This document shows positions 10,370-21,436 of a stretch of 64,000 nt of DNA, in pieces. Each line of letters starts with the position of its first letter. Position 1 is the stretch's first letter. Both the position numbers and the translations under genes were made by a program. The DNA lies in contig WOAB01000476.1 in NCBI GenBank assembly GCA_027886185.1, forward strand, positions 3,844,001-3,908,000, written 5' to 3'. Source of the DNA: Rheum nobile (taxonomy: Eukaryota; Streptophyta; Magnoliopsida; Caryophyllales; Polygonaceae). The notes beneath the pieces are model-generated. The model saw nothing but the letters and a program-made list of their open reading frames with translations. It searched no databases and was not told the DNA's origin.

Positions 10370-12514
10370 TCACCGCCAAGCGCCAAGCGCCATGCATACT
10401 ACGTCAGTCGGACGCTATTATCAGCCAAAACGAGGTATTCGTCACTTGAAAAGCTCGTACTATCATTGGTAATGGCTTCAAATAAACTCAAACCATATTT
10501 TGAATCCCATACTATTACTGTTCGCACTAATCATCCCATGAGAGCTATCATGAGGAAACCCGAGTTCACAGGACGAAGGACCAAATGGGCCATACACCTC
10601 AGTGGTTACGACATCGAGTACGAGCCTAGGACGGCGATCAAGTCGCAAGCCTTAGCCGACTTTGTGGCCGATTTCAGTCCGACCCTAGAGCAAGAAGCCG
10701 CTAAAGAAGCGACACAACTACTCGCGATAGACGAGACATGTACATGGGAGCTCCATACAGATGGGGCGTCGAACGCCAAAGGATCGGGGCTTGGGGTCGT
10801 GCTGAAATCACCACAAGGGGACAAGATAGCTCAAGCCGTCAGATGTGAGTGGGATGCAACTAACAACGAAGTTGAATACGAATCACTCATATTCGGACTC
10901 ATCCTGGCCCGCGATCTAGGGGTCCGAGAGACCGAAGTCGTTTGCGACTCCCTGCTGGTTGTAAACCAGATACAAGGGTCGTACAACGCCAAGGATACCA
11001 GAATGGTAGCCTACCTGGAGGTAGCCAGGAAACTAATCGGACAATTCCAGACATTCAACATCCGACAGGTACCCAGGGACCTTAACTCCCAAGCTGACGC
11101 ACTCCCCAATTTAGGATCCGTCCTAGACCCGAAAGAATTTCCACATATACCATTGGCCTACATCATGACGCCAGCCGTCCCAAGGACATCCATCGAGTTA
11201 ACAACATCACTTGAAGAACTCGTCGCCATGGAAATAGGCGACCGACCCGAAGAGGACATCATCGACGCCGATGACGACTGGATGCTACCTTACATCAGGT
11301 GGTTAAAAGACGACATTCTACCCGACGACAAGACAAAAGCAAAAAGACTCAAGGTACAAGCACTCTCTTACGATATCATTGATAACATCTTGTACAAAAG
11401 ATCTATTACAGGGCTACTCCTACGATGCCTTAAGACTCCAGAAGTCAGACGTATCTTGCAATCGTTACACGAAGGAGAGTGTGGCAACCACACTGGCGGG
11501 CGAAGCCTCTCATGAAAGGCCCTACGAAACGGGTACTATTGGCCAACAATGAACAAAGACGCCATGGAATACACCAAGAAGTGCGACGCCTGTCAGCGAC
11601 ACGCACCCGTCCATCGTCAGCCTTCAGAGCTCCTCCATCCGACCCTGGCTCCATGGTCCTTTATGAGATGGGGAATGGACATTGTCGGAAAGCTTCCTCC
11701 CGCGTCGGGTCAAAGAGTCTTTTTCCTTGCCATGACGGACTACTTCTCCAAATGGATCGAAGCCGAGGCTTACAGAGAGGTAAAGGATCAACACGTCATT
11801 TCATTCATAAAACGCAATATCTTGTGCAGATTTGGCGTCCCATCAAAAATCGTGTGCGACAACGGTTCCCAGTTCATCAGTCATAAGACTAGAGCCTTCT
11901 GCGACCAATGGAACATCAAGTTGGTCACATCCACACCTCGGTATCCACAATCCAACGGACAAGCCGAATCCAGCAACAAGATCATTATCAACAACCTCAA
12001 GAAACGCCTCACCGGGGCTAAAGGCAAATGGGCAGACAAACTCCCACTTATTCTCTGGTCCGACAGGACTACTCCAAAGAACGCGACCGGGCAATCGCCT
12101 TTCTCTCTCGTCTACGGGAGTGAGGCGGTCATCCCGGCTGAGTTACTGGTTCCGACTGCTCACTGCAACCTTCAGACAATTGAACAAAACGACGTCGAAC
12201 TAGCACACAATCTGGAGACAGCAGACGAGATCAGAGAGAAAGCCCGAATCAGGATGGTCAGGTTCCAACAAAAAGTCGCAAGGAGCTACAACAAGAACGT
12301 TCGAATTAAGGCATTCAAGGTCGGAGACTGGTTCTTAAGGAAAACATTCCAGAACACCAAGAATCCATCCGACGGAAAGCTAGCACCACAATGGGAAGGA
12401 CCTTACTTGATCACCGAAGTGGTCGGACAAGGAGCATATCAGTTAGAAGACAAAGATGAACAACCGATCCCAAGAAGTTGGAACACAGCACATCTAAAGC
12501 TCTACCATTTCTGA
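10370..12514 (+). pseudogene. Tat-lineage pol remnant: RNase H pair and integrase, no protease/RT
   Basis: The frame from 10370 to 11515 carries the end of the Ty3-type RNase H (YYVSRTLLSAKTRYSSLEKL), then a second RNase H with HTDGASNAKGSG, NEVEYESLIFGL, VVCDSLLVV and QADALPNL, the order of the four acidic residues. Two consecutive RNase H domains mark the Tat lineage. Integrase follows: a zinc-binding part (LHEGECGNH then CDACQRHA), and a core with Asp in GMDIVG, Asp in VCDNGSQF and Glu in GQAESSNK. A frameshift near 11510 separates the His and Cys halves of the zinc site. The integrase frame 11549-12514 is otherwise open to its natural C-terminal end (NTAHLKLYHF). Protease and RT are deleted, so the element could not transpose by itself. 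Confidence 0.8.
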
Positions 12515-12545
12515 ACCGACGAGGTAAAACATCACACAAATTCTA

Positions 12546-12660
12546 TACATCGCTTCATATCGCATGCTATCGCATATATATTGCTACATATCGCATGCTA
12601 TTGCATATACATTGCCATCTATCGCATACATATCGCATGCTATCGCATGTACATCGCTAC
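12546..12660. repeat. Irregular TATCGCATGC repeat
   Basis: The 3' untranslated part of the Tat element has about ten degenerate copies of TATCGCATGCTATCGCATAT-like sequence with CATTGC/CATCGC variants. Periodicity is irregular (about 10-17 bp). It opens several overlapping frames rich in Cys, Tyr and Ile that I do not regard as genes. Confidence 0.6.
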
Positions 12661-13152
12661 TTTCTTTTACATATCATCGTCTGCCACTAAGCGAGGACTT
12701 CCTCCTTACAAAAACACAAATACAGAACAACATTTACATTGGACCCAGTCGTCCGCAAATGGATCCTGTCATCCGCATATAGCGCTTACATTACACGATC
12801 GATCGGAACACGGGGAGATGACAACACAGGCACGTCGGCACACCGCCTGCCTTACACAAAACACAAGGTACAACACCTTGTTACATTTACGCAATAAACA
12901 AATTGCTTACCTCCCCGACATAATGTCATGACTAACACATACACAAACACATCGCAGGCCTGCTCTACATATATACATACGGTGAAACCCCACTCGACGG
13001 AGCACACGGGTGAAACCGACGCACACAAAATACAAAACGTCATCGACAACTTCTTTGAAAGTCCGACGAACATGTACGAAACAGACTAGCATATGACTCT
13101 ATATGTAAACACACAATTGCATCGAAATAAAAGCATTTTTATACAAATACGC

Positions 13153-13259
13153 GACCCGCGATGGTGGACGGGTCGCCAAACCACATTGTATGCCTACACA
13201 TCTGTAGGACTTCATCAAACAAAAATATTCTGTGACCCGCGATGGTGGACGGGTCGCCA
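13153..13259. repeat. Two copies of a 22-bp GACCCG...CGGGTC hairpin
   Basis: GACCCGCGATGGTGGACGGG followed by TC (6-bp stem, 10-nt loop) occurs at 13153-13174 and again at 13234-13255. Each copy is followed by GCCAAA, and the sequence between them is unrelated. They lie between the integrase stop (12514) and the end of the antisense gene (13344). The rest of 12661-13343 shows no gene. Confidence 0.75.
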
Positions 13260-13343
13260 AAACACACAGTATCCAAAAACACCAAATGTCTAAACCCACA
13301 CACAAATGGGACAAACAACGTCAAAATACACAAAGAAAACGAA

Positions 13344-15263
13344 TCAGGCATCAGGGACGACGGCATTACCTTCGGCAGGGACTAGCTCTAATGGGGCTAC
13401 CTCATCGGTCGGCTTAACATCGCCAGAGTGGGCTTCGTCCTCGTCGATGCCCTCATCGACGGCTTCTTCGCCGACACCGGCTAAGCAGAACAACTCCTGA
13501 CCAGGATCGCCTTTGGGGAACATGGAGTCCAGAGTCTCCTTCTCCGCATTCAGGTCCCATAGCCCGTGCTTTCCTTCGTTGAACTCTTCGATCATTTCGA
13601 TGCGCGACTTCACAGCATAAAAGGCCCCAACGTCGCCAGCAATCTCGCCATCGACGATCCGAGCCCGTTTCACCTCCTCCTCAACGCTTGCCCGACACTC
13701 TTCAAACTCCCTCTGACATGCGACCAACTCCCCTTGACAGCTCTTCAACTCCCTGGTGAGGCGACGCTCGATTTCACGGCAGCGACTCTCCGCTCCCTCT
13801 AATTTAGTCTTCAAGGATGTGAGGTCAGACTCTGACCTAGCAGCCCGCTCCTCGGCCTTGGCGACCATCGCCTTGACGCCAGAGTATGCCCCCAAAAGAT
13901 ATTGAAAAGACTGCAATCTCACACGATGACACACCAGACGATCATAAAACGTGGTCGAACGAAAGAAAAAGAAAAATACACAAACAAAAAGACGATTCAC
14001 CTTCCACGCGGAGCACCCCACTTAACCAATGCAGTCGAGGGGAGAGACGTCGTCGACCTCCGACTTCAAAGTCGGGTCTTGAGCGTGAAAAAGGTCAGCA
14101 ATCGACCGCCCAACAGCACCGATCTTGCCAATCCCCTCAGCAGTCACGGCCTTCTTCTTCTTGAAGACCTCCTCCGCCTTGACATCTTCGGAGCAAGCAC
14201 TTGCTTTCCTCTTCGAGCTGGCCTTGGCTGGCGCTGTCAGGTCCACTAGAAGCGGCTTGCTCGACGCAGCCTTGGCCGCCGCCTTCCTCTGCTCGATCAA
14301 GCTTTTTCCAAAAGCGACTCTCAAATGAGCAGTCGCTCGACCACCGGGAGAACCTGACATGACAAACAGAACCATAAAACACACGACAAAACAAAAGACA
14401 GTCACAAGAGGCTCCCAGAGTCGGATGTCTACCTTTCACACGAGATGACGATACGTTCGACATATCCTCTTGAGAAACAGGGGTCGTCGACAAGAGATTG
14501 ACGTTTACAAACTTCCTCTCAGCCACTGGAACCCCAAGGACGATCTTGGACAAGCCCTCTGATCGGCTGTTAACTTCCAAATCTTCCGGTTTAGGGACTA
14601 CAAAAAAGGAAAGTTAAAAACAGAGTGTTAAAACACACAAACGCGTGGGAGAGAAGACAAATACATACTGTCGATCCGCCACTCCGTCAACAGAAACGGA
14701 CATTCTCCTTCCTTCTCCAAAGAAGAACGTTTGACAAAAAATAATTTCGACCCCCATCCCCGGTCGTTCACATCAGGAGTGTGCACCAAGGGCTTCCGAC
14801 CACGTCGGATACGCAGTTGCACACGGGAAGAACTCTTCGACCCGATGAAGTAATTATACCACAAAGTATCAAAATCAAAACCAGCTCCAGTTTGGACGTT
14901 CACGAGGTCTAAAACCCTAAGGACTCTCCACGCCTGAGGCATTACTTGACACGGCGCTAACGCCAAAGTGGCTAGAAAATCTCTGACAAGAGAAGAAAAA
15001 GGAAATTTATGCCCTATTCTAAACGGGTACACATAGAAGCAAATCCATCCTTCGTAACGCGCATCGGCCCTCTCGTCTGGATGAGGCAGCCTAGCGATTG
15101 TCTCCGGAGGAAAGCCCCCGACTTGGAGGACTTGATCCAGTTCCGTCTCTGACAAAGTGCTAACCAGCGCATCCGACTCCGTCAAGATAAAATGGGGAGG
15201 AACTTCACCTTCTCTAGCGTCGGAAAGAGTCTTCGACGACTCAGAAGCCTCAAGAGAAACCAT
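13344..15263 (-). CDS. Spliced antisense accessory gene of the Tat element (Transposase_28 domain plus coiled coil)
   Basis: The gene runs opposite to pol. Exon 1 (15263-14669) starts at ATG and holds the Transposase_28-type domain (ETELDQVLQVGG, GWICFYVYPFRIGHKFPFS). Intron 1 (14668-14598) and intron 2 (14432-14354) have GT/AG ends and keep frame. Exon 2 (14597-14433) and exon 3 (14353-about 14027) are Lys/Ala-rich and hold FKKKK, a possible nuclear signal. Exon 4 (13910-13344) is a coiled coil of about 90 residues with an acidic C-terminus. For the third intron the best GT (14026) and AG (13911) do not keep frame, so either another site is used or the gene is damaged. Extra ORFs, some antisense, are established for Tat elements (for example Grande); their function is unknown. 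No catalytic motif is visible. Confidence 0.65.
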
Positions 15264-15572
15264 CTCGAGAATAGAGAGGGAGGGGAATTGGAGAGCTATG
15301 GCTAGGAAAAATCAGAAAGCTATGACGAGAGAGACCAAGAAACTTACCAGAAGAAACTTGCAAAGGAAGAAGATGAAGACTAATCGTTTCCCCTGCTCAG
15401 AATTTATGGAAAGATATCATAACCTACAGAGACGTCGCATCATGCCCTAATCGCAAGCCACGTCGACCTGTGCAACCGTGCCAAAAAGGACGGTGGAGAT
15501 CGTGTCCAGAGAAGTTGCCACGGATTTCGGTCTACTTGCCTAAACCGTAAGCCCATAACAACTTGGGGCTAT

Positions 15573-16247
15573 TGTTGGGCCTGGCATCCCAGGAGAAAGA
15601 TGGATCAAGTGGATCGAACTCAAGCCCACTGCAGATCGGAAGAATAGAGGAAAAGCCCAGAGGAGCCGACGAAACTTCTCTGGTCGAGTATCATCCGACA
15701 GGATTGCAAGGATCTCGCCACGCATTTAATACCCAGATCACGCAACGGCCGTAACATTAAAACCAACGTAATCACAGAGATTCAATGACGCAATCTTCGC
15801 CATTACTCACAACATTGAAGATGAAATATTCGGCAAGAAATGCAAAACGGTAACAAGGGTGAAAGACTTACCATATCGGGACGACAAAGAGGATAAGAAA
15901 CAACACACGCAATTACGCAAGGGACACGAGCATTCTTACTCAGAAAACACACTAGAATAGCACTCTCACTCTCAATCTAGCCCTCTAACGGCTTCCTACG
16001 CCTGACCCCCGCCGGTCGCCACTCACAAGTCACTGGTCGAGTCCCACTCGATCTCTGGTTTTATCACGATAAGTTGTATCACGATTCAGTCTGATTAAAC
16101 ACGACATCTAATAAAACCATCACGCTATTACATATTTATTCTTTGTTTATCTATTGCTTGCTTGGTTTGGATTGTTTTTTATCATTCGATCGACTAGTTA
16201 CCCCGTCTAAGGCGATTTAGGTCGTCCGATCTTTTCGCCCCAAAACA
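15573..16247 (+). repeat. LTR (3' LTR of the Tat remnant)
   Basis: A purine-rich ACTTGGGGCTAT at 15560-15571 acts as a likely polypurine tract. The LTR then starts TGTTGGGCCTGGC at 15573 and ends CCAAAACA at 16247, where sequence of the next element begins without a gap. TG...CA ends, a length of 675 bp and position after the antisense gene fit a 3' LTR. No matching 5' LTR occurs in the window. Between 15264 and 15560 I see only the presumed 5' flank of the antisense gene. Confidence 0.6.
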
Positions 16248-16249
16248 TT

Positions 16250-19200
16250 TGTATGCCCCCTTACCGGAAGAAGCTGTGACACGGTACGGACCTTCCCAGT
16301 TTGGTCCGAGTTTGCCTCCGGTCGGATCCTTCGTATTAGCCAGAACCTTACACAAGACAAAGTCGCCCACTTCAAAACTTCATGGCTTGAGACCCTTCTC
16401 GTGGGCACGCATCATTTCGCATTGGTAAACTGCTAGGCGAATCGTCGACGCCTCCCTTTCCTCCTGTAAGAGGTCGAGATTGACCTTGAGAGCCTCGTCA
16501 TTCCCTCCCTGCTCGAATGCTTCGGTCCTGATCGTGGGAAGGACAAGCTCCAAAGGAATTACTGCTTCTGAGCCATAGGTGAGAGCAAAGGGTGTCTCCC
16601 CAGTTAACCACCGTGGGGTCGTTCGGTATGCCCATAGGACGGCTGGCAATTCCTCCATCCATCGCCCCTTGGCGCTGTCCAACCTCTTCTTAAGGCCATC
16701 AAGGATGACCTTGTTAGTTGCCTCTGCTTGTCCATTTGCCTGTGGGTAAGCTACAGATCAGTAAAAGTTTTTAATGTCGTAACCTGCACAGAAAGATTTA
16801 AACGCAGCGCTGTTAAATTGAGTCCCGTTGTCGGAAATCAAAGGATAGGGGATGCCAAAGCGGGTGATAATAAACTCCCAAACGAACTTCTGTATGTCAG
16901 TGTCTCGGATCCCTGATAGAGGCTTGGCCTCTACCTACTTTGTAAAATAGTCTGTGGCTGTGACAAGATAACGCTTATTTCCTGGAGCCTTTGGGAAGGG
17001 ACCTACTAAATCAAGGCCCCATTGTGCAAATGGCCAAGGACTCGTCAACGGATTCAAATCAGTGGCGGGTTGATGTATCATCTTAGCAAACCTTTGACAC
17101 TTCTCGCATTTTCTAACATAGCATTCAACATCCTTCTGCATATACGGCCACCAATACCCCTGTGCTCTCGCTCTCATTGCCAGGCTCCTAGCAGCAGAAT
17201 GGAAACCGCATACCCCTTCATGAATTTCGTACAGAAAATTTTCCACCTTAGAAGGCGGTACACACTTGAGATAGGGTCCTGAGAAGGATTTTCGGTATAG
17301 AAACCCACTTGGTGAGATCCAGAACAGCGCCGATTTGAGTCTGACTTGTTGTGCTTCTTTTTTGTCCTCAGGCAACTTACCATGTTGCAAGTAATCAAAG
17401 ACGGGGTCCATCCAACTTGGTTCAGTGTCGAGCCAAAGGACTTCTTCGCTCTCAATGCTGGGTGACTCGAGGATGCTGATCGTAATTCGGGAGCTCTGAC
17501 TGCCTGAGCTGGATGACGCCAAAGTGGCCAGCGCGTCTGCCACCTCGTTTTGTTCCCGCGGAATCTGGTGCATTCTAAACTCTTGAAACTCTGCTAACAA
17601 ACTGCGAGCCCTCTCCAGATAAGCCAGCATACGTGATGACTTCGCTCCATACTCCCCCGTAACCTGATTGACTATGAGTTGCAAGTCTGAATAAATTACC
17701 AGTTCCTTTGCTCCCTTGTTTCTGGCTGCCGTCAATCCCAAGAGCAAAGCCTCATACTCTGCTTCATTATTGGTTGCTGGAAATCCCAACTTTACAACCG
17801 TGCGAATTGTCTCCCCCGTTGTGGATTTCAACACCAATCCTGCCCCTGCACCTCTTCTGTTTGATGCCCCATCGACTTGGAGCTCCCAAGTATGCTGAAG
17901 ATTCACCTGCAAACTCCAAACTGGACTAATCTCCTCAGGAGTCTCTCCAACAAATTCCGCCACGAAGTCTGCAAGCACTTGGCCCTTGATCGCTACCCTT
18001 GGGACATATCGTAGCTCATACTGCCCCAACTCCACATCCCACTTTGCCACTCTCCCAGACAAATCTGAACTTGCCATCAAAGCTCTGAGAGGGAAAGCGG
18101 TCACAACAGCAATAACATGCACTTGGAAATAATGATTGAGTTTTCTCGACGCCACTACTAAAGCTAAAAGTAACTTCTCCATTGGTGTGTACCTGGACTC
18201 TGCGTTAAGGAGCGTCTTGCTGACATAATAGACCGGGTGCTGAGCTCCTCCAACCTCCCTAATTAAGACCGCACTGACTGCCCTATCCGACACTGATAAA
18301 TACAATGGCAATTCTTCACCAAGCTCGGGAACCGTTAAAATTGGAGGCTTTTGAAGGTATGCCTTTAATTCTAATAGTGATTGCTCACATTCCTCCTCCC
18401 ACTGAAAAATCCTTTCTCCCCTCATTAACCGGAAGAAGTTCCCGCACCTGTCTGAGGATTTACTAATAAAGCGATTTAAGGCAGCTACCATACCTGCCAA
18501 TTTTCTAACTTCCTTAACACAGGTCGGACTGCGGATTGCCTGGATCGCTTTAATCTGATCTGGACTTGCTTTAATTCCCCGATGGGTCACCAGATGTCCC
18601 AAGAACTTGCCAGAACTGACGCCAAACGCACACTTAGAAGCATTGAGACGCAAGCTGTATTTTTTCATGATGTCGAATACTTGTTGTAGATCATCCAAGT
18701 GGTCTTCTTTCTGCCTGCTTTTGACCACCATATCATCGATATAGACCTCTACCCTGGATCCAATCAAGTCAGCGAATAAAGAAACAATAGCCCTCTGAAA
18801 AGTGGCCCCTGCATTCTTTAGTCCGAATGGCATGACTTTATAGCAGAAGATGCCCCGAGGCATGATAAACGCTGTCTTCTCTTGATCTTCCTCTAGCAGA
18901 GGGATTTGATGGTATCCCCTATAAGCATCCAGGAAACTCATTCTCGAATGCCCAGCTGTCGCATCCACCAATTGATCGATCTTGGGGAGTGGATATAAGT
19001 CCTTGGGACATGCCTTGTTCAAGTCAGTGAAGTCCACACAAACTCTCCAATCACCGTTCTTCTTCTTAACAACCACAGTATTGGCAAGCCAAGTAGGGTA
19101 CTGAACCTCTCTTACTGCCCCAACATTAACCAACTTATCCAACTCGGCGATGACTGCGTTTGAGTGCTGAACTGAGGATCGTCTCGCTTTCTGAACCACA

Positions 19201-19967
19201 GGCTTTGCGTCTGGACGAACGATAAGCTTATGACAGGCAACTGCAGGGTCCAAGCCCGGCATCTCATATGGGCTCCATGCAAACACCTTTATGTTCCTTC
19301 TTAAGAGCCCCACTAAGGATTCTAATTCATCTCCTGAAATGTTAGCTCCAACGAGAAAGGATTTTTCGGGTTCAGAGGTACTCACAACAATCTTTCGCAA
19401 CGCTTCGATTGACTTCTCCGATGGATTCTGGCCAACGTCGTCAAGGACTTGCGGTTCAGCTTGAATGGTGTGTACCGAGAAGACCGAACCCTCCACCCCA
19501 AGGCAATATCGGGCGGCCCTTTGATCGCCTCTGACTCGTACCACCCTTCCTTGCAGCAGGAAGATGATTTCCTGATGAAATGTTGAATGGATCGCCTGCA
19601 TAGCGTGCAACCAAGGTCGCCCTAGGATAGCGTTGTAGGTGCATGGAACATTCACCACCAAGAACTCAACAGTGACAGACTTTCCTCCTAGCGTGACGGT
19701 CTCCCTGAGCATGCCCAGGGGCCATACAGGGAACGACCCTAAACCTGTCAACTGCGTAGACACATGAACCAAATCCTCCTGACTTTTCCCAAGCTTCTTG
19801 AACATCTCGTAGTACATGATATCCACCGAGCTATCTGAATCAACCAGAACTCGACGTACGTCGAACGATGCTAGTTCAATGGTCAAAACCAGCGGATCAT
19901 TATGTGGGAGCTGGACGCCCTCCAAATCCTCATGAGAGAATGACAACCTTATTTTATTATTGTTCAT
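16250..19967 (-). pseudogene. Tat family 2 pol, copy B: protease, RT, two RNase H domains, integrase
   Basis: Reading from 19967 down to 16935 is one open frame of about 1010 codons: protease, RT with VYIDDMVVKS, degenerate Ty3-type RNase H, second RNase H (LQVDGASNRRG, NEAEYEALLLGL, YSDLQLIV, EVADALATL) and the integrase zinc site (HEGVCGFH, CEKCQRF) with the first core Asp (WGLDLVG). A stop at 16935 interrupts the core; the rest follows to 16250 with Asp in ISDNGTQF, Glu in GQAEATNK and further stops near 16757 and 16380. The protease motif is DSD, not the DSG seen in the copy at 25718. The 3' end is cut at 16250 where the LTR at 15573-16247 abuts. The most complete integrase of this family in the window is here. 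Confidence 0.85.
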
Positions 19968-19992
19968 GATTTTGTGCCCATGGTTTTGCTAG
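19968..19992 (+). repeat. Short LTR scrap at an inversion junction
   Basis: TTTGTGCCCATGGTTTTGCTAG here is the unit repeated in the family 2 LTRs (for example 29715-29790). Minus-oriented pol lies on its left and plus-oriented gag on its right, so a head-to-head junction passes through LTR sequence. Confidence 0.6.
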
Positions 19993-20729
19993 TCCGCTCC
20001 CATGAGAGATGGGCCGGAGCGAGATCAATCCAAGTTCTGTTTCTATCATAAAGACAAGAGACATGCAACTATTGAATGCAAAGCCTTTAGGCAGTTCCTT
20101 GATCAAATGGTTGAGAAGGGAGAATTGAAGGAATTCCTAGACGGTAAGGGTGCACCGAAGGGTACCCAGGGAGAAAGGATTTTTCAGTGGGATGAGGAAT
20201 GTGATCAATCACTATTAGAATTAAAGGCATACCTTCAAAAGCCTCCAATTTTAACGGTTCCTGAGCCTGGTGAAGAATTGTCATTGTATTTATCAGTGTC
20301 GGATAGGGCAGTCAGCGCGGTCTTAATTAGGGAGGTTGGAGGAGCTCAGCACCCGGTCTATTATGTCAGCAAGACGCTGCTTGACGCAGAGTCCAGGTAC
20401 ACACCAATGGAGAAGTTACTTTTAGCTTTAGTAATGGCGTCGAGAAAACTCAATCATTATTTCCAAGTGCATGCTATTGCTGTTGTGAACGCTTTCCCTC
20501 TCAGAGCTTTGATGGCAAGTTCAGATTTGTCTGGGAGAGTGGCAAAGTGGGCTGTGGAGTTGGGGCAGTATGAGCTACGATATGTCCCAAGAGTAGCGAT
20601 CAAGGACCAAGTGCTTGCAGACTTCGTGGAGGAATTTGTTGGAGAGACTCTTGAGGAGATTAGTCCAGTTTGGAGTTTGCAGGTGAATCTTCAGCATACT
20701 TGGGAGCTCCAAGTCGATGGGGCATCAAC
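19993..20729 (+). pseudogene. Tat family 2 fragment C: gag zinc-knuckle end fused to RNase H
   Basis: The plus-strand frame begins with the sequence found at 25240 (DGPERDQSKFCFYHKDKR, then HATIECKAF, the knuckle-like end of gag). After GAPKGTQG it jumps directly to ERIFQWDEECDQSLLELKAY, the end of RT, and continues through the degenerate Ty3-type RNase H to LQVDGAS. Protease and RT (about 1.7 kb of the copy at 25413-27140) are deleted in frame. At 20729 it joins inverted LTR sequence. The in-frame fusion leaves a 250-codon open frame, probably by chance. Confidence 0.8.
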
Positions 20730-20889
20730 TGCAATATGTTGGCAAACCATGGGCACAAAACCATGGGCTAGCAAAACCATGGGCACAAAACCATAGGCTA
20801 GCAAAACCATGGGCACAAAACCAAGGGCAAAAACCATGGGCTAGCAAAACCATGGGCACAAAACCAAGTGCAAAATATTTTATCCATCA
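20730..20889 (-). repeat. Partial family 2 LTR, inverted
   Basis: Reverse complement of the first part of the LTR at 29659. It ends at 20889 with TATCCATCA (the TGATGGATA start) and runs left through GCCCATGG/GCTAGC repeat units to GCAATATGTTGG. About 160 bp at the TATA/U5 side is missing. Confidence 0.8.
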
Positions 20890-21436
20890 ATTTGCCCCTC
20901 GGACATTCGAGGCTTGATCGAGGATCGAGAGTCCGAAAAACCGTTTAAGACTTACTAGATTATCAAGAATACCGAATCGTGATATGACACGGTTTGGGAT
21001 AGGGCCCGCATGGTTTGTCACAAACCGTGCGGTCCTTCCGAACCATTTGTTTTAGTTAGGCACATCACCGTCTATCTGGCATGGTCAAGGACGAGACCCA
21101 TACGGGTTTGTGACAAACCGTGCGGTTATCCAGAAGTCCATTTCCTGCTGAGTTCATGCCTTTTGAGATGTTAGACTTAGTATGATGACGTGGTGTCGGT
21201 TTAGATTTGACTTCGTGGAGTCGGCCTTGATGCGACAACGTGGTGTCGTCTTAGTATGACACCGTGGTGTCGGTTTAGATTCGACTTCGTGGAGTCGGCC
21301 TTGGTGCGACAACGAGGTGTCGGCTTAGTATGACAACGTGGTGTCGGTTTAGGTGCGACTTCGTGGAGTCGGCTTAGTACGACAGCGTGGTATCGGTTTA
21401 GGTGCGATCCAGATTCCATTTAGGTCAAAACTCATA
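20890..21436 (-). repeat. Inverted copy of the family 2 3' untranslated region with hairpin array
   Basis: Reverse complement of roughly 28956-29658. It includes the polypurine side (ATTTGCCCCTCGG), a near-perfect 27-bp palindrome at 21006-21032 (stem CCGCAYGGTTTG) and about ten CGACxCCACGxxGTCG-type hairpin units at 21185-21412. It is shorter than the copy at 28956-29375 because it has fewer units. Confidence 0.8.

Larger units (their letters stand above)
8225..16247 (+). mobile_element. Composite Tat-lineage Ty3/gypsy remnant (family 1)
   Basis: The order LTR-like end, PBS, gag, RNase H-integrase, antisense gene, LTR is that of a Tat element. The two ends do not match each other, and gag joins pol across a deletion near 10350. 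It could be one element whose 5' part was replaced by recombination with a relative, or two abutting fragments. I favour recombination at or near the gag-pol deletion, but the sequence alone does not decide this. Confidence 0.55.

Noticed and set aside
12478..12931. Overlapping ORFs of 70-116 codons rich in Tyr, Cys, His
   Set aside because: Produced by the TATCGCATGC repeats downstream of integrase; no domain.
15300..15450. 97-codon Lys/Arg-rich plus-strand ORF (15157-15450)
   Set aside because: Overlaps the start of the antisense gene on the other strand; no similarity to anything known and composition fits a chance frame in purine-rich DNA.
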